A stretch of 64,000 nucleotides of DNA. It comes from Siphonodentalium dalli. Its lineage: Eukaryota > Mollusca > Scaphopoda > Gadilida > Siphonodentaliidae. The translations under genes and the position numbers were made by a program. This document shows positions 1 to 11,480 of the stretch, piece after piece. The notes under the pieces are model-generated. The model did no database searches. It saw nothing but the letters and a program-made list of their open reading frames with translations, and had not been told where the DNA came from. The stretch is taken from assembly GCA_032622095.1 (NCBI GenBank), contig CP136066.1, positions 41,677,835 through 41,741,834 of the forward strand, in the 5' to 3' direction. The stretch's first letter is position 1. The number at the start of each line of letters is the position of its first letter.

Positions 1-1016
1 CATCGCATTGAGTAAACAATTTCCCATTGTTTCAATTCAACTTCAAGATTGCGGTAAAATCAAAACAGCAATTTGTAAGTGGTAAACATCTGAAAAAGAC
101 ATCAGGTACATGCAGAAACTAATTGTTGTGCATATTTATTTCTATTTGAGGTGGCCCATTAACTAAATTTGCCACAGTATATTCGCCATGTACCTTTCGG
201 AAATCACAAAACAGCACACTGTTATCCCCTAAACAAAATTATTGAAGATTGTAATTGTCTTTTTTTGCTAACATTAAATTAAATTGAATTAAATAAATTA
301 AGTAAAATACAGTGAAATTATTTTTTTTATTATTTTTTATTACATTTTTGCGCACGTTGGCATCTCTCTGAGTGCATTCTAGTTTTTATGGAGTTTGGTG
401 ACATAAGTCTGTGTCATAGCTAGCCATTTTGCCCGCTGAGTTTCCGCACAATGAGTCGACTGGACGAATTAACCCATAGCGTTTCACCGATGTTGATCTC
501 TACTCATTACGTTTTGCTACATTGTATTCTCTACGATATATATAATTGCACGATCGATCGTCCAGAATTTTGTTTGACCGTGGAAATCCCTCATTCACTC
601 ACATATCATGCGCGTAGTACGTTTTATTGATATGATCTCAATGCATGTTTTTCTACTTATACTAATTGCATGCGTATTAAGACAGTTCCCTAATCCTAGT
701 TTTTGTCTGTTGGAGGAAATGCAGCTGAGAGAAAGTATCTGGAATAAACAATGCGACCTATACACACAAGGATCAAAACAAGAAAAAGGCTCATTATAAC
801 GAACTTTGGAAGACTCATTGTGCGAATATGAAGCAGGCGACATGGCTAGCTATGGCATATTAATTACGACGAACAATTGTCACCAAACTCCACCATAATA
901 AATTGTCACACATATTATGTCATAGGTACTGTGGTACGTGTGTCCACAGCCATTTTCGACCCAAATATCTTTCACAAGAGCCAGCTTAACATTCGAATTT
1001 TCTTGACAATTTTGAC
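1..1016. other. AT-rich spacer, nothing recognised
   Basis: No open frame here has convincing coding character and no repeat shared with the rest of the window was seen. The short overlapping frames near 0.6-0.8 kb on both strands look like chance. Confidence 0.6.
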
Positions 1017-1620
1017 CAGATTCGAGTAGGGGAGCACGAATTGTGTCAAAACATGATGTTTCGCGCAAAAAACTCAAAAACGATTTTTGGGTCGAAATAT
1101 TTTCTGAGTCGAATGCCTAACGCCAAACTGAATACCAGCCTAACATTCGATTTTACTTCAAATTTCGAAATCTGCAACAGTCTGCGTTCGGTTATAAAGA
1201 TTACTAGTGGGGACACACTTCCTCGCCAAAGTTGTGGTCAATCGGTCAATAAACAAGGCCTGTCCCCTCAAAAACGCCTATATATATTATATATTTTTTG
1301 GTCGAAATTTTCAAAGTCGAGCGGTGGTCTGTTAAAGGTGAAACAAAGGACACTGCGACCAAATTCGAGTGATGGAGCACAAATTGGGTAAAAAGGACAC
1401 CAAAAACTCAAAATCAATTTTTTTGTTGTTGAAAAATGTCTAATTCCAGCGGCGGTCTGGAAAATGGGAGAACCGAGGAACCTGAGACAAAATTCGAGCG
1501 GGGAGCACGAATTGAACCAATTGAACCAATTGAACATTCTAAGTCGAATGTCGAACGTCGAACACCGAACGCCTAACCAACTTCCCGCGAATGTCAGGCG
1601 AATGTCTAACGCCTAACTAA
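1017..1620. repeat. degenerate direct repeats with 'GGAGCACGAATTG' words
   Basis: A block containing an AATTCGAG..GGAGCACGAATTG word recurs near 1020, 1365 and 1495. It is interleaved with 'AAAACTCAAAA' and 'GGTCGAAAT' words, and the end carries several 'CGAATGTC/CCTAACGCC' words. It reads as a decayed tandem repeat, not a gene. Confidence 0.5.
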
Positions 1621-2093
1621 CTTCACACACCTTTAGTAGGTTAGTTAAAGGAATATTATTCTGAAAAATGTTTAGTACTATCACAATATTATATAATTAA
1701 AATGTCCAATTTGCCCAAATAATCTTCGCGGTTTACCCCTTGTGTCCCAACAACCACAGCGCCGTATCCCCCAATGATACACACACACACACCCTCACCC
1801 TCACACACACTACATTCATTTCTTAAATAAATATGAATCGAAGATCCCTGTCCGGAAACACTTCTATAATTTAATATTGATTTTTGAATTTTCTGGGATA
1901 ATACTTACAACAATTGGAACATGTTACGGTCATGTTTTAGAACAGATCGGCCACGAAACTTCAGCCTATCTCAGATAGAGATCGACTTCTCCCGTCTGCT
2001 ATGCGCAGCAAGCGGGATAACTTCATCTTGTTTGCACTTTCCACCAAGGCAAAATTTCATATATTTTACCCTACAACATCAGGAATAAACCAC
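1621..2093. other. spacer with a short CA microsatellite
   Basis: An ACACAC/CTCACAC run lies at about 1778-1810. Nothing else was recognised. Confidence 0.5.
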
Positions 2094-2623
2094 TTTAAAG
2101 GCACGGGCGTCGTTCGTTGCAGAAATATTCATATTTGTTCAAATCGACATCAGCAGAAGGAATATTAAAATATATATAGTTTTGTTCATATGCCAAACAT
2201 AATCCGCGCGTAAATAGTATATATTGTCGTCAAGACGTACGATGGTGTACGTAAACAAGAGCCTGATCGTGTTACAGTATTGTTGCTTCTGTTTACATAA
2301 CACAGCGCAATTATATTGGTTAATCACAAACAAATGATATAAACGCTCTTTATCATTTCCATATAAAAAAACAGTAACAAATAACGCTCTTTATGTTTTA
2401 CATATCCGGATCTAAACAAAAGCCAGGAATGGTAACGTTTTTTGCTTCTGTTTACATAACAAAGGAAAAACGTTTGACGATAACATACTGTTTATGCAAT
2501 ATTTATGATTGGTATACGAATAAAGTCTGTCTGTATTTTACTATTCTTTCTGTTTATGGCGGTTTTTGACGGAGGTGAATATTTTAACAGCATACCTACC
2601 GCCAACGCCGCCCGTATCTTTAA
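2094..2623. mobile_element. MITE-like element, copy 1 (TTTAAAGG..CTTTAA ends)
   Basis: The left end reads TTTAAAGGCACGGGCG and the right end CGCCGCCCGTATCTTTAA, an imperfect terminal inverted repeat. The element is repeated over its whole length at 32692-33202. Internally it holds two CGCTCTTTAT words (2344 and 2385) and two stretches of 'TTGCTTCTGTTTACATAACA'. No coding capacity is seen, so it is probably a non-autonomous DNA transposon. A TTAA-type target is possible because both edges contain TTTAA, but this is not proven. Confidence 0.65.
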
Positions 2624-2699
2624 TGTGGCGTCATAAACAAATAATTTATACCATAATTGCCTGTTCTATTGTGTGTATAACACCTATTTTGTAAATTTC

Positions 2700-2770
2700 A
2701 TCTTAACACCCTACTGTGGGTATACAGCTTCCTACTGTGGGTACAAATTTCTACTGTGGGTGTAAATGTT
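2700..2770. repeat. three copies of CTACTGTGGGTA
   Basis: The word CTACTGTGGGT recurs three times at about 27 bp and 20 bp spacing. It is a small local tandem repeat with no visible function. Confidence 0.6.
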
Positions 2771-3146
2771 CAAACGTAATTTCATGTGTTAAACATGTTT
2801 GTCCCCACATCCGGTTGTAACTAGCAATCTAATTGGCTACAACGCCACGTTTAAATCACCATGTCCCCCGTCAACCTTGACAGCGGGGTATAAGAGAACG
2901 TGCGCCAAACATCGGGGGTAAATGAGCACGTGAAACATCGGGGGTATATGAATGGCCCTTGAACTGGCAGTTTCCACCAATCGTGACGTTGCTCTCGCAC
3001 GCCGAATTTGACATCACCTGACGCCGGGTCCTTTTGTCAGTTACTGAATTATTCTTATTGGTGTGAATTAATCGGATAACCTATGAAAAACACACTTAAA
3101 TTAAGGAGACATGGTTATTGTTGTGGGGACAAAATCGTTATCTCCG

Positions 3147-3265
3147 GCAACATCGGGGGTACATGGAGATTTAATACCTGGATGTCTCTTTTTGAACCCC
3201 TCGGCTCCGCCTCGGGGTTCAAAATCGACATCCAGGTATTAAATCTCCATGTACCCCCGATGTTG
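3147..3265. repeat. near-perfect 119 bp hairpin
   Basis: GCAACATCGGGGGTACATGG at the left is answered by its reverse complement ending in GATGTTGC at the right. The arms are about 50 bp. The loop sits around CCTCGGCTCCGCCTCGG, itself a small palindrome. A related GGGGGTA-ATG word occurs upstream near 2910-2950. It may be a palindromic MITE or an RNA hairpin. Confidence 0.75.
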
Positions 3266-3647
3266 CTGAAGATAATACCCATAGTAGAACTACATGTACA
3301 TCGTGGTTAGTAAAATATGTTCTATGTCACATTTACAATTGAAGTTGTAATGATATCCATTAGATATGAGGAAAATTGTCTGCAATTCAATCAAATGTAG
3401 CTTGCTAGTGTTACTTGAAATAGGAAACATATGAATGGTAATTCCAAGTGACTAATCGCTCAGAAACGGGCTGACGTCATGACGTAAATGTACGCATCAC
3501 TACGCACGATGCACATTCCTTACAGTGTCATGTTGTGTCTCTCGGTGTGGATACATATTCAAAGTAAACAGCCACATGAGCCAGGTAGTTGAATTCGCGA
3601 AACAAATAAAAACTAATAATTATGGCATACATAAAATACACGCATAT

Positions 3648-4165
3648 ATAGTAGCCGAGAGTACACATTTTTCACCACTCGTGGTATTGTGGTTATTAAG
3701 GGTACGTTCACACACTGGCAAGTTTGCACGGTGTGGTTTGCAGGCATTTTGTCGTAGAAAACGATATGGTGCCATGATATGAACGGAAACAAGCACATAA
3801 AGTGCATCTGTGCCACAGCTAACTGCGTGCGAAGTAAATTCTCTGTTGTTTCACTAGTAACGATGCTACCGGAATTTGCCTGTAAATATCATGCAATTAT
3901 CTCGCAAAAATAAATCATACGGGTATTTGAAGGCAAATTACAATAACGCTGTTACAAGTGAAATTAGATAAATGTTACTTCTCACGTCTTTGACTTTGGT
4001 AAAGATGTATGTTATATTCTGGAACCATGTGGTTTTCTATGACGAAATGCCTGCAAAACACACCGTGCAAATTTGCCATCGTATGCACGTAGCCTAAAAG
4101 GCTCGTGGTTAAAACCACAATTCCACTCGTGGTGAAAACTTGGTATTCTCGGCTACTATGGGCGT
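3648..4165. mobile_element. older palindromic element, split by a MITE
   Basis: The left part (3648-3706) contains TAGTAGCCGAGAG and TTCACCACTCGTGG. The right part (about 4105-4165) holds the reverse complement of these words, ending CTCGGCTACTA. Together they form an inverted repeat separated by the MITE at 3710-4094, so the MITE appears to have inserted into an older palindrome. Confidence 0.55.
3710..4094. mobile_element. Harbinger-like MITE, copy 1 (TAA duplication)
   Basis: The ends are GGGTACGTTCACAC and, at the right, its diverged complement ending ACGTAGCC. The trinucleotide TAA sits immediately outside both ends (3707-3709 and 4095-4097). A second copy with TTA at both edges lies at 38987-39400. 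GG-starting inverted ends with a 3 bp TWA duplication are typical of PIF/Harbinger elements; the superfamily is inferred. No coding sequence is present. Confidence 0.65.
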
Positions 4166-4235
4166 ATTCTATAATATATTAAACTTCGGTGTGTCAGTGG
4201 GTTTTTTTCACAGAAAAAGTTAGTCGTAGTCTTAA

Positions 4236-6790
4236 GATGAGATAAGATAAGTTTAATTGGCAAAAACATCCTTATAAGGACAGTATGCATACATAATAAC
4301 ATATAATTGTACATTGTGTATTGAACAGTATAATAAAGGATATTAATATAAGGTCAAGCTGAATGTGCAATGGATCATCTATTCTGTATTTGTTCATTGA
4401 TTTATGATACGATGCTCATCACGTGCGGAGAATAATCTTCGGATCATATGACAAATTGAAGTGCATGTATTTGACACATTGTTGGATAAGATTTTGACAA
4501 GCTGTTCAGTTTGGGTCATGCTTTCAAAGTCTGAGAACTGTGTCTTCATAAGGTTTGTGAGCTCGAGACGTTGTGTGCGGTAAGCGCTGCACTCTAAAAG
4601 AAAATGTTTTTCGTCTTCAATAGCATTATCGGAACAAAATATACAAAACCTTTGTTCCACTGCAGTCGGCGGTTGTGTGTGGCGTCCCTTTTCAATAGCC
4701 AATTTATGATTACTTATTCGCAGTCTAGTAAAAACGATTCTATTTTCTATTGATGTTGTGTGAAGAAGATAAGGTTCTATTTCGTACTTAAGTTTGAAAA
4801 GTCGGTATGTTCGTAACTTATTACTTCCCTTTTTTGAACGTTCGTCAGTGAGACTCTGTCTAAAATATATATAATAATCTGCAATAAGATTTCTTTTGAA
4901 TTGACACAGTACGGGACTAGCGTTTTGGAGGTCTGCAATATTCCACCCCAGTGATTCTGCCGTTTTAAGATTGATTTCTTAACCGATGCCATCTGTTGTT
5001 CCAACGCAGCACTGCGGAGAAGATTACAGTCAGAGTACTGTCAGACCGTGACATTAACTTAATTACATATGATGAAAGTCTGCATGCCACATCAATGAAT
5101 AGTGGGTGGCACTTAACCCTTCCATTGCATGTATGAATCTACCAGTATTACTAAATTTAATTCCAAGATAGTTGTATTCAGTGACATTTTCCAACTTTTG
5201 ATTTCCAATGTGAAAGTCTGGTGAAGTTTTAGCTTTCCTAGATCTAAACACCATAAATTTAGTTTTATCAGTGTTCACTGCGAGTTTGTTGGTCTCCGTG
5301 TATCTATTTAGTCTGTTTAGACACCGCTGAAGCCCATTTGGAGTATCCGAAAGTAAAACTAGGTCGTCAGCGAATAAAATGTGATTAAGTGAATCATTGC
5401 CTATACGGACAGCATCGCAAGGACTGTCAAACACATTTTTAATGTCATCAATAAAGATTTTGAACAAATTTGGTGACAATATGTACCCTTGTCTGACACC
5501 TATCGTGGACAAGCACGAAGGCCCCAACCCTTTGTTTGTTTTGGTGATATAATAGCTATTGTCATATAGTGACTGAATTACCCGCATTATGTGTCCCTTA
5601 ATCCCCACGCATTTCAATTTTTTTAAAGTATTTGCCTGTTAACTGTGTCGAACGCCTTTCTGAAATCTATGAACGCAGCATATAGCGGCTTGCCGAATCC
5701 TTTGTATTTTTGTATGGCCGCGTGTAGAACAAACGCTCCATCAATGGTGCTCTTCCCTTTCGAAAAACCAAATTGGTTTTCGCTAATAATATTGTTTACA
5801 TCCAAGAACGCGATTAATCGACGATTAATTATTTTATTAAACAATTTACCGACCGACGATGATACTGCTATTGCCCGGTAGTTATTGGGTTCACTTTTGT
5901 CTCCTTTTTTATGAATTAAAGTGAGGGTAGATTCACTCCACTCACTCGGATACTGTCCTCTCTCTAGAATTAAGTTAAACAATTTTACAATTTCATCAAT
6001 CATCAAAGGAACGAGCGACTTAAGCAATTCGTTAGAAAGTTGGTCGGGTCCAATTGCCTTTCCGTTTTTTAATTATTGTGTAGCACTTCCTCTGTACTTC
6101 CTCTGTCGTGATGACATCATTATTAATAGATTGATTGGAAGATTTATATATGACCGAAGGTAATCCACAATCTGGGTTATCAGGTTCCGGACAATAAAGC
6201 TTAGTGAAGAAATCAACTGATCTATCAGCATCAAGTTCATTTTGGGAAACCTGTTTCTGTCGCATTTTTGTTATAATTTCCCAATATTGTTTTTGGTTGG
6301 TTGTCTCTAACCTATCTAGTTTACAATATATATCTGCGTAAAATGCCCGTCGTTTAGTCTTAAGCGACTTTTTGTATGCTTTCCGTTTCACATGATATCG
6401 TGTTCTTAGGTTTGTTTCAAGTGGGTTCTTCCTCATATCGCTAATGATTTTCACGAGATCACGCTTAAGTTCCCTACAATTCCCATCGAACCACTTTCTT
6501 TTACGCGGTGTTCTCTTCCTCTTGACTACCCGACGTGAACATGCGTACATGTTCACGTCTTTTATTATTTGCATAAGGTCTTTGGTCGCATTTGTGGCAC
6601 CGCAAACATCGTGCTGATAGGGATACGTTTTATAGTTAGATAAGCGTCCTCGCATGGACGTATTATGCATGACGTCACGCAATTTCTCATCACTATGATC
6701 TGCCCATTTAAGATGTGTTCTTATTCGGGTATATGTGTATTTGTTTGATGATTGGCATCGTTCATTATCATATTTTAAGTCTTGAAATCT
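4236..6790 (-). mobile_element. 5'-truncated non-LTR retrotransposon (LINE)
   Basis: On the minus strand a decayed reverse transcriptase reading runs from about 6770 to 4394. It is followed by a 3' untranslated part whose tail is an AT-rich TTATCTTATCTCATC-type run (4236-4255). No endonuclease domain is recognisable upstream, so the insertion is 5' truncated, as is common for LINEs. The clade is not determined. Confidence 0.8.
4394..6770 (-). pseudogene. LINE reverse transcriptase, broken by stops and frameshifts
   Basis: This is the ORF2-type protein of the surrounding LINE. It would copy element RNA into DNA at the target site, but here it is dead. Five minus-strand blocks follow in protein order. 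6682-6032 is a basic linker region. 6027-5623 is the front of the RT with 'LTLIHKKGDKSEPNNYRAI' and 'FIDFRKAFDTV'. 5617-5063 carries the palm motifs 'GVRQGYILSPNLF' and the catalytic 'FADDLVLLSD'. 5004-4777 is degenerate. 4702-4394 is the C-terminal cysteine/histidine knuckle 'CIFCSDNAIEDEKHFLLEC'. The blocks are separated by frame changes and stops. Upstream of 6682 the frame stays readable for about 30 codons. RT identity is firm; the clade is not. Confidence 0.85.
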
Positions 6791-7479
6791 GGTTTTATAA
6801 AAAAAAAATGTTGTTGTTGTGATTGTGGCCCGGGAGAGATACAGTACTTTTAATAACTATTTATGGTTTGATGTTATTGACGCATTCATCATATAATGTT
6901 ATCATAATTTTGAAATCACAATGACTGATATACATATCCCGGGGAAAAACTGAAATCACAATGACTGATATAAGCCGCAAAACAGAGTTAAGTCCCCTCG
7001 CTACGCTATGCCTGAACGCTGCCGGCATTGTATTATCTGAATTAAATTTACCATTTTTTATTGAAGTGTTTTGTCAGTTACAATTCATTCTGGCTTGATC
7101 TATTCAATTTTCAAATGAATATGGACAGTTCTGTTTCTCAGAATAATACAGAGTGAATTGTAACCTACAAAAGTCTCAAATAAATAAATGTGACATTTCT
7201 TCACATTACGTGTAGGTGTAGGCAGCGGTAAGTCGTGTGTAATGGACTGAACTCTGAATGGAGCTTGTGACTGATACACATATCCCGGGGGAAAAAATCC
7301 ACAGCGATATTAAAGATCGACGGTCCAATTTAACACCAAATAGTTCAGAATTTACTTTCTCTATATATCCCCAAATTTGGCAGACGACATATTGCATAAC
7401 CAATTTGCCCATGTAAATGTGAGCACAACCCTATCTTCAAAGTCTGGGAACTTAAATATGTGTCTAGGTCTCCCATAGC
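6791..7479. other. spacer with a small direct repeat
   Basis: 'GAAATCACAATGACTGATAT' occurs at about 6914 and 6953, and a related 'CTGATACACATATCCCGGGG' word at about 7263. Nothing coding was recognised. Confidence 0.5.
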
Positions 7480-7595
7480 AGGTGAGGCCATGCAGAATGA
7501 GGTCCACAGAGGATGAATTTGGCGATGCTAGCCCGCTGTACGGGGTATCGTCACTATATTCACCTTCTGGGGACCTCGTGCAGCATATGTTGAGG
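7480..7595. mobile_element. decayed hairpin repeat (GCAGAATGAGGTC family)
   Basis: GCAGAATGAGGTCCACAGAG at the left is answered by CTTCTGGGGACCTCGTGCAG at the right, with GCTAGCCCGCTGTACGGGG between. It is a diverged single-hairpin relative of the double-hairpin element at 32105-32359. A further degenerate relative lies at 62215-62316. Confidence 0.65.
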
Positions 7596-7848
7596 CCTGG
7601 TTATATGGCCGCTTAGTTTACCGCTGAAGCCAATATAAATAAATTGCTAGATTTACATCCAACCTTTTTAGAAAATTAGGGCAGAGGCCGAATTTTATTT
7701 TTTATATTTTATTCTTCCTAACATAAATGGCCATGGACAGTTCTAGATATTGAAGCAGTATCCTATCTTTTATGATACAAGGTGATTTAGATTGTCAAAT
7801 TTGATCAAAATAGACTGACTAATGGGTCATTGAAATGTAATTTGATGA

Positions 7849-8110
7849 TTAACCCTTCCATGACTGGAGCTTCCTGAATTTTGGCGAAAACACTGTGCCA
7901 ATGCATTCTCTTATATAAGCGAGTCGGACATAGGGCGCCTCGCATATATAAGAGAATGCATTGGCCTAACAATATTTACCTTGATCTTGTAAGCCAATGC
8001 ATTCTCTTATATATGCGAGGCTCCATATGGGAGACTCGCATATAAAAGAGAATGCACTGGCACAGTGTTTTAATGCTGCACCAGCGCAGCTCCTGTCATG
8101 AAAGATTTAA
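7849..8110. mobile_element. double-hairpin TTAA MITE, copy A
   Basis: The ends are TTAACCCTTCCATGAC and GTCATGAAAGATTTAA, giving inverted ends flanked by TTAA. Inside are two palindromes of 69 bp (7897-7965 and 7993-8061). Each begins GCCAATGCATTCTCTTATAT or its diverged form and each can fold on itself. The second hairpin is the reverse complement of the first, so the element is a palindrome of palindromes. TTAA targets are typical of piggyBac/Kolobok-type elements. No coding sequence is present. Confidence 0.75.
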
Positions 8111-8394
8111 GGCATGAGAAAAAAATTCACATAAAAGATATGCAAATAAATAAATATTGAGGAGGGACTAAAAATAGGTTCGGGAGGGGATGTAATTCTA
8201 GTAATATTTTTATATTGGCCTTACCAGGCAAAAGACAAGGAACACTTCTTGATATCACTATTTATTATATACTTGCACATGAATTATAAGGTTTTAGCAG
8301 TGAGATATAAAAATGATATCCCACTAGTGAGATATCGATATCTCACTGGTATTATTGCGCCGTATGAATCCTCATGTTTGTAGTCAGGTTATAC

Positions 8395-8720
8395 TTCATA
8401 GTGAATGATTTCCTGCACACATCATGTACTGACATTCATTGGGGGCCATCGGCAAGTAACGAAAGTATATAATAAATACAAAATCTATACTTTTTGAGTG
8501 TTTTAAATATGGAACTATTTTTTGGGCGTAATGTGTCAGCTTGAAATTTCGGATGTATTGACATTCATTGGGGTCCATTAGGCAAGTAACTAAAGTATAT
8601 AATAAACAGAATATCCACACTTTTTCAGTGGATATGGGTTAAATCTCATTCGTTTTGTCATCACTCATGAGATATAACCCAAATCCACTGAAAAAGTGTG
8701 GATATCCTCTATATATTATT
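8395..8720. repeat. about 130 bp direct repeat ending in a 95 bp hairpin
   Basis: 'TGACATTCATTGGGG' with 'AAGTATATAATAAA' and an 'ACTTTTT-AGTG' stretch occurs twice (about 8424-8500 and 8555-8632). The second copy runs into a strong hairpin at 8611-8705 with arms beginning ATATCCACACTTTTTCAGTG. Confidence 0.7.
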
Positions 8721-8806
8721 CGTGTTACACGTGTATCGCAATTTTTAACCCCACACAATCATCTATATTACGTAATATATTTCGAACAAGATCATATAAC
8801 TGAGAG

Positions 8807-8862
8807 CGCTCTTTATTATCTACCGTTTTTGTGTGACAGCTAGCACCATGGACGCTCTTTAT
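8807..8862 (+). repeat. paired CGCTCTTTAT motif, spacing 46
   Basis: Two exact CGCTCTTTAT words start at 8807 and 8853. About 70 bp downstream is CTTTTGAAAGTCGAT, which is also found downstream of the pair at 26378/26421. The two sites are therefore copies of one dispersed repeat. Confidence 0.6.
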
Positions 8863-8959
8863 AATAGGCGGTCATTATTATGAAATATTACTTACACACA
8901 TTTAAAACGCGTGAAAACTTAAACTTCCTCTTTTGAAAGTCGATCTCTGGCGCTAAAAA

Positions 8960-9190
8960 AAACATCACACTAATGGGGGGGGGGGGCTCATTGGTCGGAT
9001 CTAATTATTTTATAGTATACAGGGATATGGCTAGATGGCCTCCGTTGGAGACGTCCAACTTGAAATTTACAGCTGCCCCATCCACCCAACGCTATTGAAC
9101 CAATCCAAACTCACATGTTCGCGAAAGTCCATTTGTACTCCCACTCCCTCTTGGGTTGGAACTTTCCAACACTGGTTCTAAGAACAATTT
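8960..9190. other. spacer containing a dispersed 'GGCTAGA' repeat fragment
   Basis: A G homopolymer lies near 8976. A 'ATGGCTAGATGGC..AACTTGAAATTTAC' fragment resembles sequence near 12355, 20950 and 62950. No gene is seen. Confidence 0.4.
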
Positions 9191-9191
9191 C

Positions 9192-9351
9192 AACCTATAT
9201 GCGGTGTAAAATGTCAAACTAACAACCTATATGCGGTGTAAAATGTCAAAGTAACAACATATATGCGGTGTAAGATGTCGAACTAACAACCTACATGCGG
9301 TGTAAAATGTCGAACTAAAAACTTATATGCTGTGTAAAATGTCGAATTAAC
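9192..9351. repeat. 32 bp tandem repeat, five units
   Basis: The unit starts AACCTATATGCGGTGTAAAA and ends in TGTC-AACTAAC. It is repeated five times with a few substitutions, the later units being more diverged. A single related 'CCTATATATGGTGT' word occurs near 21145. Confidence 0.85.
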
Positions 9352-9663
9352 TTTGAATCAGGCATGTTATTTTCAACCCCCTCCCCTGTTGATACATATA
9401 GTGCCATGGAATGAAAAGGATCCGCATATACAGCATGACTGTACAACAAATAATGTGTGTCCTGGTGTGGTCAGGATAAAAATCGTCTGTATATGTGCAT
9501 GTCTGTCTGAAAATTCGGTACCTTCTGAAAGTAATTTTACAGCAGCTATGCCGTATATTTATACGTTGAATATATATAGCAATATATATTGGTCCCAGGA
9601 ACATGGAAAATCTAGAAATTACCAGGATGGATTAATTTGAGTCTTGAAGATGTGTATAATGTT

Positions 9664-10053
9664 TTAACCCTTTACCCAACAAACCGGCCAAAACCGGCCA
9701 AATAAAGCTTCAACGGCCTAAAATATCTTCGGTCTGTCTCAATAGAACCATACAAATATGGATATCATTGGAACCGGCTCATTGACCACATTGTGATGGT
9801 TACAGTTATGCCCTGTGCCAATGCATTCTCTTATATATGCGAGTCGACCATAGGTCGCCTCGCATATATAAGAGAATGCATTGGCCTAAAAAAATTCTTT
9901 TTTTACCATTTTTTCTTACATTCTTTAACAATTTTATAATTTTTAATGTGTTAAGCCAATGCATTCTCTTATATATGCGAGGCGACCTATGGTCGACTCG
10001 CATATATAAGAGAATGCATTGGCACAGGGCCCTTCTGTTGGGTAAAGGGTTAA
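9664..10053. mobile_element. double-hairpin TTAA MITE, copy B
   Basis: TTAACCCTTTACCCAACA at the left is answered by TGTTGGGTAAAGGGTTAA at the right, a clean inverted terminal repeat with TTAA at both edges. Hairpins lie at 9817-9885 and 9955-10023, separated by an AT-rich spacer. It is nearly identical along its length to copies D and E at 30.6 and 31.5 kb, which implies recent amplification. No coding sequence is present. Confidence 0.85.
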
Positions 10054-10666
10054 ACGTGTAATCAGATGAAACATCGACATGATCCGATCGCGGTCACGAA
10101 CCCCATCGTCTCAATGCAGTGACTGTCACAAACTACAAAATGAACAATTTTTAAGACTACAAGGAATAAAAACTTGGTAATTTCATATAAAGGCCCTCAA
10201 CAAACAAAAATTATTGGAACGATGACAGGATAATTTATTTCAAATACCCGACCAAGGCAAATGATGCCAATAAAATTCTCGTCAACTGCCATGGATGTGT
10301 GATTGACATGTGTTTGTTCTCAAGACATACTTATTGTTGCTCGCAAGGAATTTATCAATTTTATGTAAATAATTACTGAAAACAAGTCGTTTTGACCAAT
10401 ATATACTGGGATTAAGTAACAAGAAATAACTCGTGTAGATTAAGGTTGTGACTAACACGGAAAAGTTTGAAGACACATTTAATATTACTCGCTACGCGCG
10501 TTATAGTATTTGTCTTCAAACATTTCAGTTATAACCTTATTAAAACTTAAAAATAATAAAAACAAGAGCTATTTCTTTAGTATGTTTGTTACCATACAAT
10601 TATATTGCCAAGGACCTTTTTTTATGAAATAACCTCGTTTATCTATAATTTTCACAATTCGCCATT
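10054..10666. other. spacer downstream of the minus-strand gene
   Basis: The only structure seen is a small inverted repeat, GTTTGAAGACA at about 10467 answered by TGTCTTCAAAC at about 10511. No gene was recognised. Confidence 0.5.
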
Positions 10667-10672
10667 TTTATT
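10667..10672 (-). promoter_or_regulatory. candidate polyadenylation signal AATAAA
   Basis: AATAAA on the minus strand lies about 46 bases after the stop codon of the last exon of the secreted BPI-like gene. The distance is plausible for a short 3' UTR, but in AT-rich DNA the hexamer alone is weak evidence. Confidence 0.45.
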
Positions 10673-10717
10673 TTATCTTGAGACCTCCCGATTTTTGACC
10701 TTGAGAATCAAAAAACA

Positions 10718-11242
10718 TCAAGGAACAATGTTTTCATTACCAAATTGAATGTTTCCGTATCTGTCCGTTTTGATTCGGTTGTCATTAACACTGCGTGCGT
10801 TGCCCAGAGTAACGCCACCAAGAGGGAGCTGCAATTCACTAACAAACTCGGAAAATACTTCGTTAACTTCGCTCACCGCTCTTGCCAACAAATCTTTCAT
10901 GAAGGGGATGACATGCATTGGTCGTGGTGCGTCTGAACTGTCAGCCCAGAAATCACATCCCGGAACTAAGTTCTTTTTATGACCCGAACAAGTCGGATAA
11001 TGCCTTGTCCATGCATCTACTTCGCGTGTGGTGATTCCGCTCTGGTTATAGGTCAAGGCCATGGATACGCCATGCTCGACATGCGTGTTGACATTCAAGG
11101 ATGCATTCACAATGGTTGCCTTGAAAAACACATCAAGCATATCGCGTTCGAATGAGATCCTAAGATCTACTAAATCAGCCTGGTTGCTGAATCCCGTGGC
11201 TGTCTGTGTAAGGTTAATGGAGCTAGGACATCCACCCATAAC
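10718..11242 (-). CDS. last exon of secreted BPI/TULIP-like gene (minus gene)
   Basis: Encodes the C-terminal 174 residues of a secreted protein and ends at a TGA stop. The acceptor TTGCAG lies just before 11242, and the exon opens in phase 0 with VMGGCPSS. This joins in frame to exon 2, which ends LELE at 16078. Visible features are N-glycosylation sequons (NLT, NAS, NQS), a cysteine pair in 'CSGHKKNLVPGCDFW', and a terminal helix-plus-strand segment, FMKDLLARAVSEVNEVFSEF followed by LQLPLGGVTLGNA and ending FGNENIVP. That end has the shape of the C-terminal barrel closure of BPI/LBP-family lipid-binding proteins (helix, PLP-type turn, strand, F-G). Family membership is inferred from this pattern. 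No counterpart of this exon is seen for the plus-strand paralogue within the window. Confidence 0.7.
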   Translation of the reverse strand, partial: VMGGCPSSINLTQTATGFSNQADLVDLRISFERDMLDVFFKATIVNASLNVNTHVEHGVSMALTYNQSGITTREVDAWTRHYPTCSGHKKNLVPGCDFWADSSDAPRPMHVIPFMKDLLARAVSEVNEVFSEFVSELQLPLGGVTLGNARSVNDNRIKTDRYGNIQFGNENIVP

Positions 11243-11394
11243 CTGCAATTGATGAATTGGTTGACAATAAAGCATTCACTCTGAGTGTAAATATGAAAAG
11301 TCACAAATAACTTAGGAGGGGGCGACCTCGATACCATCATGTCTGCTTTTGTATTGTGTTTTACCCTTTTTGTAATACGACCCTGTCCAAAGAT

Positions 11395-11480
11395 GGTTAA
11401 AAGCCTTGTCCTGGTTGGATGGTTAAAAGCCTTGTCCTGGTTGGATGGTTAAAAGCCTTGTCCTAGTTGGTTAAAAGCAT
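11395..11480. repeat. 26 bp tandem repeat, about three units
   Basis: 'GGTTAAAAGCCTTGTCCT' with GGTTGGAT is repeated, with a degenerate last unit (AAAAGCATTGTGCTGG). Confidence 0.8.
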
